A stretch of 64,000 bases of DNA, from contig JAJEKV010000062.1 in assembly GCA_021234155.1 (NCBI GenBank), positions 8,451,408-8,515,407 on the forward strand. The letters run 5' to 3'. The stretch is from Isoetes taiwanensis (lineage: Eukaryota > Streptophyta > Lycopodiopsida > Isoetales > Isoetaceae). The translations under genes were made by a program, and so were the position numbers. Each line of letters starts with the position of its first letter. Position 1 is the stretch's first letter. A model generated the notes under the pieces. That model was given only the letters and a program-made list of their open reading frames with translations. It made no database searches and was not told the DNA's origin. This document shows, one piece after another, positions 45,101 through 57,189 of this stretch.

Positions 45101-47330
45101 TTTATCTGGGAGGAGGTAATCCCATCTTCACTTTTTGCAAGACATCTCAAATACCTTTTGTAATACTGCAATATGAATAATGAATTTGGTGATCCATGCT
45201 TTTTAACTGTGCAACTTCGCCCTGTTTTGACTAGGTCAACATCTTCAAGGTAGTTCTATATATGTAGATAGCAGTAAAAGTTTATCCAATTTGTGTATGA
45301 AGATGCATGAAAGTCCCCGCTGGTGCTGTTCCATTTTAGATTATGCTTCATTATAGGCAACCTGCAAGCAGAGCGGGAGAAGGTTATTTTGCCATAGGAT
45401 ATGACATCCGATATGTTGGGCAAGCTCATAGAAATATAAGAATGAGCAATAGAAAGATGGCAATGTAACAAGCGTATGGCAATCCTAGGAATGTCTAGAA
45501 ATAAGCTTTAGAATTTGTTTGTACTAGAAAACAAGCAATAGACCATCTCTTCATAGATATAAGTTCTTTTCCTCTTGGAACCACATGTTTTGCATGTAAA
45601 TGTCATCTAAAATGCATCTACAGACTTAGTATTACCTAAACTCACCTTATGCATGCATTATCTATCTCTAAAAGGATTAAGCCTCTGCAAATGTCTGTGT
45701 TGATTTATGAAGTAGCACAAATAAGTTAGAGAAATAAGTACACGCCTCTCTATAACTATTATCATAATCTTGTACACAGATCGTTAACTCGGCTTATTAT
45801 CAGACATTTATCACATGTGCAATGGAACCATTGCAAGGGAAAAATGTTTATCCAAGCCTGATTGGGTTTAATTTAAACCTATTGGCCCACTATATGCATT
45901 GTTTGTACTCCCATCAACAAGTTGGTTATGTTTATAGTTTACTGTCTAACGAATCCCTACGGTTTCCTTTGTCTGAATAATATCTGGTGAACATGTTTTT
46001 GCAAGTTCTACTAGTGGGATGACATGTGCATCATTGGTGCAGAGAATAATTTACAAGATCTTATGTATTTGATTCTTAATATGCCAGAGCTAATATTGGG
46101 GATCTGGTCTATGTCTCATTTGTGTTGCAGTGAAAAGATTTGTATCTTTCTTACATGCTCCTCTAAATTACAATGCTATGGCAGTTACAATGCTCTTAAG
46201 TTATATCTTCTGGTCAACTTCGTTGTCAAGTGTGAAGAGATTTGCTAAATATATTTTGCTCTTGAATGATTGCAAGTAATTACATAATATAATAATCGCT
46301 ACTGTTACGTGAACCAATGCGGGAGTCTTAAAGGCTGAGACTTTTAATTAATCAATTGTTCAAATCCTGTAACTACTTGTGTATGATTGACAAATTGTTC
46401 TATTATGAGATCTTTGTCTGACGTAGTTAAGCAAACTATCTTTCAAGGATCCATTTGGAGCAAATAAGCAGAAATCGAATTAAGCAAACCATCTGTCAAT
46501 ATATATGTGAAAGTAGAATTTGTCTGCAAGACAGAAGGAAATACCACTAAATAGAATAAAATTAAACAGAACAAATCTTCACACAGCATATATCTTCTTG
46601 GAATTGAAAGACCACGTTTGCATAAATTCTAACTGCATAGCGAAAGGCACATTTCCTTCTTGAATTGAAAGACGATGCTTGCATAAATTGTAACTGGCAT
46701 AGCTAATCTGCCAAAATTGTTGCATCTCCTATTTGTCACTCGAAATAGAGATGGAAGTGGATGTGTATAGATAGTCCACAAAGGATGAGCTAAGAAAAGA
46801 TTTGGAACACTTAAACAGCTATCAACATTGAAGGTCCAAAGCTTCAAGAAAACAATTAGCATCATGGCTCTAAGTTCTAAACTTGAGGTAGATGGCATAT
46901 ATTTTTATCGCTAATGAATTGCATGATTGAAGCCATTTCCAAACCGTAGGAAGCAAACATCATATTTCCAAATTCACTTCATTATTAACATTAAATAAAA
47001 TCAATGGTCTACTACATTTGCAACTAGATAAATGAACTCAACTAGATAAATGAACTTGAGAGAGACTAGTTTACACTTACCATACCCCCTCATCTTTTGT
47101 GGTCACAACCATCCCCAACCAAATAATAATTGAAGGAAAGAATCATTGCCCAATTATTATTAATTTGTTTTTTTCCCACTGGCAATCCACATGGGGATTG
47201 AAGTTTCCATTATGCTTTAAGTTAAAAAAACCACGCAATATTAAGCTTCAAGCTTGCTTGTCAAAAAACTCCACATAGAATTTTGATTATTACATAACAA
47301 TGTTAATCACTACCTATATAAAGCAGTGTA
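42110..47330. other. intergenic DNA, no recognised gene
   Basis: AT-rich. A 36-bp tandem duplication (GATCAACTAGGCCTTATCC...) lies at about 42593-42665. Short frames at 43133-43369 (minus, with ANYFLEDGNAGP and FDGFECIGIIEV), 44029-44247 and 46629-46898 show no family I know. The rest is featureless. Confidence 0.5.
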
Positions 47331-48450
47331 ATTTGTTCTTAAAAAATGGATGTGTAATATTTCTGGGCTGAGAAGAGCCCACAGCTTGACACGTACATTA
47401 TTTTTAGTTTTCCTAAAATCAGAAAATAAAATTTTTTACTCCACACGCGTGATGTCCAAACCAAACCTGGTCGAAGAAACCCACGTTACGGCTATGGCCG
47501 GCTTCTGCTTCCGAGTTTCAAAAAATGGCTTCCAAGCTTCAAGCTTCTGCCAGAATGAGGCATTCTGGCATTCCGGCAAGGGCACTCTTCCAGCATATGT
47601 GGTACTTCTCTGGTTGTGTCTCTGTACAGGTTTTCGACTGCCCCATTTCCATCTGAAGCTTTTAGTTTTTGAGATGGGCATTCTGTGCCCAATGATTTTG
47701 GCGATTTGTCGATGATTTTAAGAATGCAAATATCTCTCAGATATGTGCGAGAAAATAGGGCTTTCAAAATTTGGATTACGCAAAAATACTGAGGCGATGA
47801 AAAATCCGAGCAACATGTGGAAATCGGCCGGTACCGCGACCGGGCGTCGAAAATATGCAAAAGGTGAGCTTGGCGATGAAATGAATAACATCGACTTTTT
47901 TTCTATATTTTGCTCTGTCCCCTGTTCTATCCTCTAGCTTTTGCAATCGCCCCTCGCTCTATGCTCGATATTTTGGGCGGCGTTGGCGCTTGGTTTGGTC
48001 CGCTTGGTTTGGTGCGGCAGATGTTTTCTGCGGTTTTTGTTTTCCCTAAAAATGGGCCTCAGCCCACTCACGAAAATGGGTTTGACAAACAAAAGCCCCG
48101 ACAAAAGTTTCGTTCTAACGCGGTTTCGCAGGGCCTTCGTCAAAGTTGCTTATGAAATCGCCATAGCCATCGCTGCAACAATATCGGTTCTTTAACCTAC
48201 CGGACTCTTAGGAATCATCTCGGGAGCATCTCCCTCCATCAAAACCGCTTCATCAAACCGGATGGCCCTTCGTCAAAACGGCATGGCGGATCGTGGAAAA
48301 GGTTCACGGCACATGAAAAGGACGAAATCAAAGCTTGGACCCTAACCCTTCGCCGGCAGAGGTAAAGCCTTCAATTAAGTTTTGCCGCCCGACCAAGAGT
48401 CATCGGCAGAAATCCGATTCGATAGTGGTCTTTGAGCATCATACGGTCCT
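47331..48450. other. GC-richer island with short frames, unrecognised
   Basis: Base composition is clearly higher in G+C than its surroundings between about 47440 and 48360, with frames on both strands (47350-47715 plus, 47860-47492 minus, 47910-48155 plus). None shows a domain. The block could be a transposon fragment or the 5' end of a lost gene. Confidence 0.35.
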
Positions 48451-49514
48451 TCAACCAAATGGACATGCAATTTCAAAAATTATTTGCAATATGGGACACA
48501 ATTTGTGTTCCAGAGACTTGCATAAATTTCAGAGCGGACATGCACTGGCTGTTGATTCTGAATCATGCCCCAACAATGATTCTACTCATATATGTGATAT
48601 GTGATGGAAGCGGTACATGTCCACAACAAGATAGTATTCCTGCATATTCCAGTGTGCAAGTGGGAGCAGCCCATGTTGATAATGAGAATATATGGGCAGA
48701 CAAAGAAATCATTCAGACTATGCAGTATCAAAATGAAGGTCAGCAAATCTCAAAAAGCTTTGAAATTGAATTAGTTAGCTTCTTATTTATGTTCGACCAT
48801 ATTTGCAGGACTGAATAAAATGTTTATGCATTATGTGGAGGCTTGGAAATCTTGGTATCTACATGCTGCAGTGCCATCGGGAGTGTACGAAACAAAGGAT
48901 ACTGCTAAATAAGGTTCTGAGACATAGCAATGAATTCACATTGATCGCAAAGAATGGCCAAATAGAGCTCTCAAACTGCATATGAATCTGCAGCTTCATA
49001 TTTTCTTAATTCGTCTGCAAAGTTTGTGAAACATCACAGAGCAAGGCGAAGTAGATTTGGTAATGGGTCCCTTCAAAGAATTGTATTTGTTCTGTACAAT
49101 TCTTTTCCTGAAATCATAAAAGGCTAATTGCCTAATTTATTTGTAAAAGACATGACATTCTAACTTATTGCATTTTATTGTTCTCCATGAGATCGTACAT
49201 ATTAATTCTGGAATATTGATGGCCTGGCTGGCCATGAAGAAAAAGTTTGTTGGTATGGTATGTTATTCCAAATACTTTCATTTTCTCGTCCAAGGGAGGC
49301 GAGGTCCACGACCAAACTTTAAGAGGTATGCTTTGCAACTGATTGAAGGATAGTTATTCCATTTATGGAGAATTTGCATCAGTATATATATGATATGGCC
49401 CATGTTTCTCATCATGGAGAGCAGTAAGTATAGCCCCCTGAACTCATTTTTGTTTGTTGATTATGTCAAAATTAGTGTGTCCATGACAAAGAAAGAACTC
49501 TATTTTGAAGCTAT
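48451..49514. other. intergenic DNA, no recognised gene
   Basis: A 128-codon plus frame (48432-48818) with no known domain; otherwise AT-rich and featureless. Confidence 0.5.
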
Positions 49515-49682
49515 AATGTGTATGTTCCATTTGAGAGAGGCAATCGGCATCCTGTAACTCATTCAACTTCTTTTCCTCGACATTTGAGACATCTTTTAAA
49601 AGGTATTTCACATTTGGAGCATCCATTCTCACAAGGGAGATGTAGGCCAAGTGGCTATCACATGGTATCGAAGAGCCTATGT
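49515..49682 (+). mobile_element. LTR end followed by initiator-tRNA primer-binding-site-like motif
   Basis: GGCTATCACA is followed by TGGTATCGAAGAGCC at about 49662. That is a one- or two-base variant of TGGTATCAGAGC, the Met-tRNA primer-binding site directly after the 5' LTR of most plant Copia elements. The preceding 150 bp (ATGTGTATGTTCCATTTGAG...) would be the LTR end. CGAAGAGCCTATGTCATAG is duplicated just after. No gag or pol follows, so only the edge survives. Confidence 0.4.
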
Positions 49683-51802
49683 CATAGCGAAGAGCCTATG
49701 TCATAGAAGGAACATAGTTAGGCATGAGTATGGCATTAGTGGCCACGATTTCCACGATCTTAAATATGCAGTGTAAATCTGAACCTGCAATATTGTTACC
49801 CTCCTAGGATCTATTCCTTATACTTTTAAAGATTTTTCAGTAATTCAATTTCAAAATATCTAATCAATCATAAAGGAGAAAATTGTATCACAGGCAACAG
49901 AGCATAGTGTAAAAATTTTTGCTCAAACTTGAAATCCTTCTGTTCATATTTTAGGACCATACAGATCGATTTCTTTTCTTACGTACCCACTGAGCATATT
50001 TAAGCGGATGCAACATTGAAACCCATGCCATTATCAAAGACTTTTCTATTTGCAAACTTAGTATCAGACCTTTTTGGCTAAAGATTTGTAGACGAATCCC
50101 AAGGTTCAACTCTTGCATGTTCTTTTGCATCTCAAGATGTCTAGAATTGAGATCTATTCGACTTATCACAAAACTTCTTTTGCAGGGAGTTGGAGAAGAG
50201 AAATGTTCGCGGCGGCCTTGGCCGCCGCGATAAATTTCTTGTATTCATAATTGTGGTTACACACTTGCAACTTTAATGAAGTGGGCTCGTAGCAACATTA
50301 AAATCTGGACTTCAAAATTTTGGCATCGCATTTGGAGCTGTGTTGGAGTAGACACATATCTAAGGTGATCCTTTAGCGTTATTGACTTGGATTTTTCATC
50401 ATGTTCATCACACATAATTTCAAATGATCTCCTCTCCACCTTCGTTTCCAATAATCCCCAATTTCTTTTTTCACCGATCTTTTACTAGTTTTCAAGTAAA
50501 TGAGCCATATGCTAGATATTGGCCCTCCAAATAGATTCATGATATTTTCCAGTGCTATAGCCTTCAATTAAAAAAAAAAAAAGTTACATAGTTTGGTGTT
50601 TTAAGGGACAAACCTTATGGTGGAGCTGAGGAGTCAGCATGTGCCACAGAGTATGCGATTTATATATGTGGTCGTCAACTGAAGTTTTTCTGTTTCCTTG
50701 CCTTCCTATATACAATGTAATTCTGGATATGAGGATTTTGGACAGAGCACAGATTGGCTTTGAGGCATTTATCCAACTGTAAAATAATAAGTATCTGCTT
50801 GTACACAGCTCCTAGACGTGGCTTTCAACAGCTTCAACCGAGCCAAATTCCCGGCACATAACAGACCACCGAATTCCATCCTACGCATGGATCTTTTCGA
50901 AATCCCTCATCTGATGAGACTATGTGCATGAAATTTGTAATTTGTTTAAAGCTGAGGATGATTCCCTATTTTCGTCAATATTAGGTTGCAATAGGAGTTG
51001 AGTATCCATTTGGTCATTGAGGGCAACCGTCTGTCAGCACCTTGTTTCTGCTTCTGCTAGCTGCTAGTAAGGGTTTCCTTTTCTTTCATTATTTCTGCGC
51101 TGCAACACTTCTCCTTAGGTTTTCCCACTCTGAAGCATCGAACAAGAAAGGGAAAGAGACTGTTTTGAAAGCACTTTTCAGAAAAACATTAGTCCACGAA
51201 ACAGATCCCGTTCAAAGATATCAAACACATCTAAACCGTCATTCTTCTGATTTACATTCTATTTCCTCACGCTGCTGATTTAGCATACTAAAGGGGCCAC
51301 TTACACTTCATTCCAGCATTGCCAGTCTAAACGCTGCCCAATGCAAATATAAATTTAATGAGAAACGACTTGCAAGACATAAACACTCCATCTAACCTCA
51401 ATAAGAGGCTGGATGCCCAAACAATTCAGAGTTTGAAATGATCTATTGCTGGCCCTATTAAAAGAACAAACATATGAAAAGCAACAAAAAAGTCTTATTT
51501 TACAAATAACCGGGTAGAACATAAATAATGACTTCACCAATCCCAGGCCATGCCATCCCTTAGACAAAAGGCAGACAATTCAATGTACGTACCACTATCA
51601 AATTGGATGGAATGGCCTTGAGACAACAAGTATACCTGTATATATATTTATATATACTATATATCAATCGCTAGAGCTAAAAATTTGGAAAATAACTTTC
51701 TTAGGCATGCCATCTCGAAGGATGTGAAATCCAGCAATTCAGTACTATGGATCATCCATCCAGGGAGATGGCAAGCTATGCAAAGATGGAGTTACCAGTC
51801 CC
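49683..51802. other. intergenic DNA between LTR edge and DRB gene
   Basis: No recognised gene. It holds a GC-only hairpin at 50208-50229 and an A-run at about 50569. AT-dinucleotide DNA (TATATATATTTATATATACTATATATC) at 51638-51665 lies downstream of the DRB stop codon. Confidence 0.5.
50208..50229. repeat. GC-only hairpin in AT-rich DNA
   Basis: Arms CGCGGCGGCC and GGCCGCCGCG are perfectly complementary around a TT centre. Weak extension by GAAAT/ATTTC on either side. No neighbouring copy. Confidence 0.8.
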
Positions 51803-53613
51803 CTACTTCTGTCCTAAAATGTTCAGCTGGCTCAACGTCTGCCGAGCTCCCTCTAAATCTCGTCCTAAGTCTCGTCCTGGCTCAGGTCGTGGCGGCGCAG
51901 AACCAACTGCAACAGCAGTGCGGAGCACCACAGGCTGAGCTACTTGGAATCGCTGCAGACCATGCCTGCTGCTTGACACACCTGATTGCACAGCTGATTG
52001 TGAAGAAGATGCCGTATTCCACCATGATGGTGTTTTGGACCATATTATTGGATTAGGTGAGCTCTGAAGAACAGAACATTCACTAGTTCTACTTTCATTA
52101 CTGACATCAGATTTGGAGCCACTCAGCCACTCTTCATCGTCCCTTTGATGCTCTTCTACTGGTATTGTAACTTCATGTCTGTCCCTGCAATTAACTGCTG
52201 GCATGCTTCGAACATGTGTTGTATTATACCTTCCTAAGGTTCCACTCCCTGCTCCCATTAGCCTGCTACCAGGAATAGAATCACGTGATAGACTGGATGA
52301 TGATGGATCCCGTGAAGGGCCTACAACAGCTCCAATAGCCCGAGGAAGGTGGGCACGATACGGTCCCGGGTTCATGATCATACCACTATGATGCTGACCA
52401 TGCAGAAATCTCTGACCTTGTGATTCTGAACTTCCATCTACAAGCCACGTACTAGGATGGTACTGAGCTAGCATTCCACTGCTTGTATGTCCTGATTGCT
52501 GATTCATCTTCAAACTCCTTACCCTTGAAGAAACCATGGATTGCTGAGATTGAGCAGTTTTGCAACTATTCAAACCAATGTTCCTCTCATCTTTACCAGC
52601 AGCCCTAGCTAATGCCCGTGCTATGATATTTTGTTCCTGTTCTTCTGACACTTCAGCTTCAAGAGAAAGAGGTGAACATGCCTGCTTCGCATCTGCAAAA
52701 AAAACCATTTTATAAAAGTAGTAAAACAACAAATCCATAAAAGCCTGTAGTTATATCATTTGTATTAATGAAGTCTATAGTAGCCAATGATCAAGCAAAT
52801 TAAACCTTCCACCGATCAAGGCCAATCATGCAACAAAAATCAAGGAAGAAGATGCCACTTTTTCTTTGTTGTTTTGAATGTTGGACCATCCAGGTTTCCT
52901 ATGCAACATTTAGGAAGCATACTCCCAGTCATAGTGCATGTCTTCAGTATTATCCTCTCACCACTGAAACTATCATGCATTATGGATTATGCTGTCCTAC
53001 ATTCTACCATAATAATGTTACCCCATAAGACCACATATTGTACATCATATGTAAAAAAGGAATGATAGGCAACATACGTTGCTTGAAGAAAAACCATGCT
53101 GCCATTGCTGCATTCTTTTCAGCCTGCTTTTTTGTCTTTGCAGCATCACCAGTAAAAGCAAGATTTGCTAATTCTACAGTGCACGTGAACACTGGCAAAT
53201 GCCCAGGTCCAGACCGAATCGTACTATAAATGGGAAGTGAGACACCTGCCCTCTGTGCAGTTTCTTGTAGCAAATTCTTGTAAACCCCTGTTTCATCCTG
53301 CATAAGACAAACCACAATTAACTTACAAGAGTTTGATACAAATAAGCCACCTAATACAAACCAATACCAGTATTCTTGCAGCCAAGGATTGAGATGGCCC
53401 TCTACGAGACAAAGTATTTAATGCAACTTCAGCTGCTGCATGTTCAGCCTGCCTTAAGGTGGTGCAATAATTAGGGCTTTCAAATACTTCTCCATTGAAA
53501 TTGACAGTGGCTTTAAACCTGGGGGCATGATCAGGTCCTTCCCTAAGGCAGGCATATGCAGGAAGGTTGAAACAGCTCCTTTGAGCAAGCTCTTGAAGCT
53601 GGTTCTTAAACAT
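51803..53613 (-). CDS. DRB2: double-stranded-RNA-binding protein, DRB2/3/5 type, three coding exons
   Basis: Coding exons 53613-53368, 53297-53078 and 52692-51803 join in frame with GT-AG introns to give 451 residues. DRB proteins bind double-stranded RNA through two dsRBDs and partner Dicer-like enzymes in small-RNA pathways. dsRBD1 is residues 1-70 (FKNQLQELAQRSCFNLPAY, FKATVNFNG, AEHAAAEVALNTLS). dsRBD2 is about 86-155 (VYKNLLQETAQRAG, PVFTCTVEL, KKQAEKNAAMAAW). Both carry the C-terminal Lys/Ala helix that contacts RNA. The long C-terminal part is Ser/Gln/Arg-rich, as in DRB2. The start ATG lies two bases after a good acceptor (TTCTTCACAG|GT), so an untranslated first exon is expected upstream. 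No damage seen. Confidence 0.93.
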
Positions 53614-54340
53614 ACCTGTGAAGAATATTCAGTAAGATTAAGACGGCTTCAACAAATGAGGGCAAAATATGCTGGGTGTTGTAACAATAATGGCCGATGT
53701 TTAAATACGACACAATTTAGGTATAACATGCGATGCTAAAAGACCAGGTCCTAGAAGGTAATAGAACACATGCTGCTAGATCTTGCAACACTTGGAGACA
53801 AGAGTATTTTTTCTGTAGATGCATAAGGCCATTGTGCATTGTTGTAGAGTTTTAAATAAAAGTGATATTCTTCAGGTAATATGTGAAACAAAAGCGAACG
53901 CTAAGAGCCATGACTGCCATGGAAAGCGAGCTTCAACAAAAATGCAAGCAGAAAAGACTAACCTTCCAGTAAAATGAAGCTTAGAGAGTGTCGCCGAGTC
54001 TACCGCATCAATCCACCGAGCTCCATAAAAACTCAAAACAAAAAAACCTACTGCTAAAGGCGAACTCAAAACTTTATGTTGCCAAACTGCCAAAGCTGAG
54101 ACCTGAAGGAGAAAACCCAAAAACAAAAGGCGCGTCGTCTCCGGCGATGGCGAAGCAGCTCGAAGCCTGACGCTCCAGCCCTGCCGCCGATCCACTCCGA
54201 TGCAGCCACTGCAGAAACTAGGATCAAAATCGAAATGGGCACCGATTGTTTGGTCGATCCTATTGATCCACTGACCTGTGCGGCTGCTCCTTCCCCCTTA
54301 CTCTGCAGCACTCGGGCCAAAAATAAAAGAAAGAGTTATT
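53614..54340 (-). promoter_or_regulatory. leader and presumed promoter of the DRB gene
   Basis: An acceptor sits directly before the ATG, so a leader intron begins upstream. GC-rich DNA at 54120-54310 is the likely first exon. A 107-codon frame (54195-53872, minus) with hydrophobic stretches crosses this leader and intron. I regard it as non-coding. Transcription start is not resolvable. Confidence 0.45.
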
Positions 54341-55905
54341 TTTCCGCCCACGCATTTTATAACAAAAATACCTTCTGCTTATTTTATTACCGGCTTGTCT
54401 TTTTTACCCTAGCCGGCCACTTTCCGGTCGCCTTCCTGCCTTTTCAGACATACTAAAATCTTACTAAAATGTTACAATATAGTTCCTTTGTGTACATATA
54501 TACCTAAATGTCAATTGCACAACATTATTGTTTTGTAGTTTCTTCTGCATATATCAAAATATCTAACCAACCCACGTTGAATTTCTTACTACATTGGAAT
54601 TATGTTGCCTACCACTCTGAACTCGACGACGTCACTACATGCCTAACAAGTTCCGTCTTGAAGACATGCCCACAGCCGAACTCAACGATGTCACTACATG
54701 CCTAACAAGTTCCATCTTGAAAACATGCCCCCCTTCGAACAAAATGTCATCTACAATGCCAACTCAATAGATTACATATATATAGCGCCGATGTTTTTGA
54801 ATGGTATAGAACCTAAAATATCAGCAAAGTAGATTCTTATTTCACAAATAGTTCATGAAAAAAGAAGTGACACTTTTCTAGACGTGAAAAGTTCATAGAA
54901 GTGGGTGGGATCACTTTATCAACATCTTTTTATGTCTCCCAACAAATTGATTAATTAGTCGTCAAATTAGTCAGTGCCATAAGCTTTGGGGAGTCTTACC
55001 AAATTTGAGACGAAGAATGTAGCTGGCCAACGAATTGGGAGTACAAACTTCAAGAATAGCAAGATTCAAATTGTAAGTGAGCTTTCAAAAAACATGATGC
55101 CTAAAAAGATAGAAAGCCAAAGCATGGTACATTAATGCACATCCATAGTAATGTTGCCAGGGTCTTTGGATTGATAGACAAGCTTGGACACAATGAACCT
55201 TGCAGACGTTTCATCCTTTATTCTGAACTGCACATTCATTGTACGCATATTGTTTATTGTAATGGAATTTTATTCTTGATTGTTTGAAAACTAATGGAGT
55301 AAAACTCTTTATTTTGCAATATGCAAATTATACTCATCAATTTTTCAGCTGATCATACACATACTTCAAAACTGAAAACTACATAATTTGGAATATTGTC
55401 GTAAGTGCCATTGCAGTCAAATCCATGTCGCTTATCTTTGGAACACTGCAACATCGAAATATCAATGCTCGACAAAATGGCACTTATCATTCTCAAGTGT
55501 GAATAGCAGGGGAGCTCTCGTATTCACAATTGCTCATGTATATAGGACTTTCGATCTCCATGTATGATAAAAGTTAATTCAATTCATCTATTTCATGATT
55601 AACAAACTGCTCAAACTCATCATTTACTCTTATACAAATATGCATAAAAATCTAGCGGAATTTTTCCTGCAATGCGCTAACTCAATCGAAAATTCTTAGT
55701 TTCAACCGGAACAACCTTTCTCTACCCCGGAATTTGCCCAACCGTGATCACATCTTTCATATTTTATTTGCGCAAGTATTTGAAAGGGTAGCTCTAATTA
55801 AATGGATAAAGGTGCAATACACAATGAACAAGTTGTCTAAGGTCATCCTAATCTTCCTTTTTATTTTTAGATGGAGTTGGGGAATGTGCCTGGAATGCCG
55901 CATGT
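54341..55905. other. intergenic DNA, no recognised gene
   Basis: A 42-bp direct repeat (GAACTCGACGACGTCACTACATGCC / GAACTCAACGATGTCACTACATGCC, with ...AACAAGTTCC.TCTTGA) occurs at about 54620 and 54678. Otherwise AT-rich. Confidence 0.5.
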
Positions 55906-55923
55906 AACGCCGCATGCGGCGTT
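55906..55923. repeat. perfect 18-bp palindrome AACGCCGCATGCGGCGTT
   Basis: Exact self-complement, preceded by a related GCCGCATG at 55897. It lies immediately before a LINE-tail insertion. No further copy in the window. Confidence 0.85.
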
Positions 55924-55937
55924 CCCTTCATCTTGCG

Positions 55938-56018
55938 GCCTTCTGCGAGATCCAAGTTGCAGCCTTCCCCTCTCCGTGGACGTTAAAAAATCTATTCTAT
56001 TCTATTCTATTCTATTCT
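55938..56018 (+). mobile_element. 81-bp LINE 3'-end insertion with 11-bp duplication
   Basis: TTCATCTTGCG occurs at 55927-55937 and again at 56019-56029. Between them lie GGACGTTAAAAAATC and five TATTC pentamers. The same GGACATTAA...TCTATTC end closes LINE copy 3 (minus strand, about 58583-58610), so this is a 5'-truncated LINE tail inserted by target-primed reverse transcription. Confidence 0.8.
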
Positions 56019-56299
56019 TTCATCTTGCGTGCGGTCCATCCATGTTGCCGGCATTGAATGCCACAAATTTGAAATCGCTATACATTATTCAATGGGAAAT
56101 TTTAGATTCAAAGAGAAAATTTTCGATGGATGACAGACCTCTTGCTCTACGAAGTTTGTCTTATGATTCTTCTCCGTCCCATTTTGGCACCTCAAAATTG
56201 GGTGCCTCACATGGGTCGGATCCTCATAGCGTGAGTAGAAAACAGCATTGGGCTCTTCAGCTGGATCAGATCCTTTTTGCTAAAATTAATGATATCGGT

Positions 56300-57180
56300 T
56301 TTGTTTTAGGATTCAAACTTCTGGAGTGTTCTTTTCTTGCTTATGTAGTACACCCAAGGGGGGTTCACAGTTTTGGGCATATAACCCATCTGCATGCACG
56401 GGAAGGGGGTTTTTTGGACCCATTTTCGTACATATACGGTCGGCAGGGGGTCCTTTTTCTAGTATTTTTTGCACTATCCTAGGTAATTTTTATTCGAAAG
56501 GGGTCAAAATTTACTTTTAAAGATCCGTATACAGGGGGGTTTTTTGCCACCCCATGCACGCAGATGGCATATCCCCCTTATAGATGAGTGAATCCCCCTT
56601 GAGTACACCATTTCATCTGCAAACACAAGGTAGAACACAGCATTGGGCATCTCAGCTTTCTTGCTAAAACTAATGGGAATAGTTTTCTTTCAGGATTTAA
56701 GTTTTTGAATTGTTCTTCTCTTGCGTCTGGAGTGTTCTTGGAAGAATGCCATGTCATCTGCAAACACCAGGTGAGATTCATCACTAAGACTTGCATGTGT
56801 TGGCTACGGTAAGCACACAGCATTGGGCATCCCATCTTTCTTGCTAAAACTAATGATAATATTTTTCTTTCAGGATTCAAACTTCTGGAGAGTTCTTCTC
56901 TTGCTTCTGGAGTGTAAGAAGGAAGGATGCCATTTCATCTGCAAACACCAGGTGAGATTTATCACCAACTGCATGTATTGACCGCGGTGAGCACACAACA
57001 TTGGGCGTCTCATCTTTCTTGCTAAAACTAATGACAATATTTTTCTTTTAGGATTCAAGCTTCTAGAGTGTTCTTGGAAGGACTCCATTTCATCTACAAA
57101 CACCAAGTGAGATTCATCATCAAGACTTGCATGTGTTGACCAAGGTGAGCTTGTAGGCCTGTTAATATGGCAAGGTCTAT
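56300..57180 (+). repeat. tandem array of about 180-bp units with splice-like borders
   Basis: GGATTCAAACTTCTGGAG and a following Ser/Leu-rich stretch recur at about 56313, 56693, 56873 and 57052, so the period is 180 bp. In the last three units each cassette of about 50-80 bp is preceded by a TTTTCTTTCAG or TTTTAG acceptor-like run and ends CACCAG|GTGAG or CACCAA|GTGAG. This looks like a repeated exon with its intron. On the minus strand HLVFVDEM..FQEHS recurs and resembles the YADD region of RT proteins, so LINE origin is the alternative. Confidence 0.55.
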
Positions 57181-57189
57181 CCATTCACT

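Noticed and set aside
46360-46385. Possible tRNA T-loop (GTTCAAATCC)
   Set aside because: No matching acceptor stem, D-loop or anticodon arm could be placed around it.
52203-52391. Plus-strand frames inside the DRB exon
   Set aside because: Shadows of the intact minus-strand 890-bp coding exon.
53872-54195. 107-codon membrane-like frame upstream of the DRB gene
   Set aside because: It spans the expected leader exon and leader intron of the DRB gene on the same strand, and has no family resemblance.
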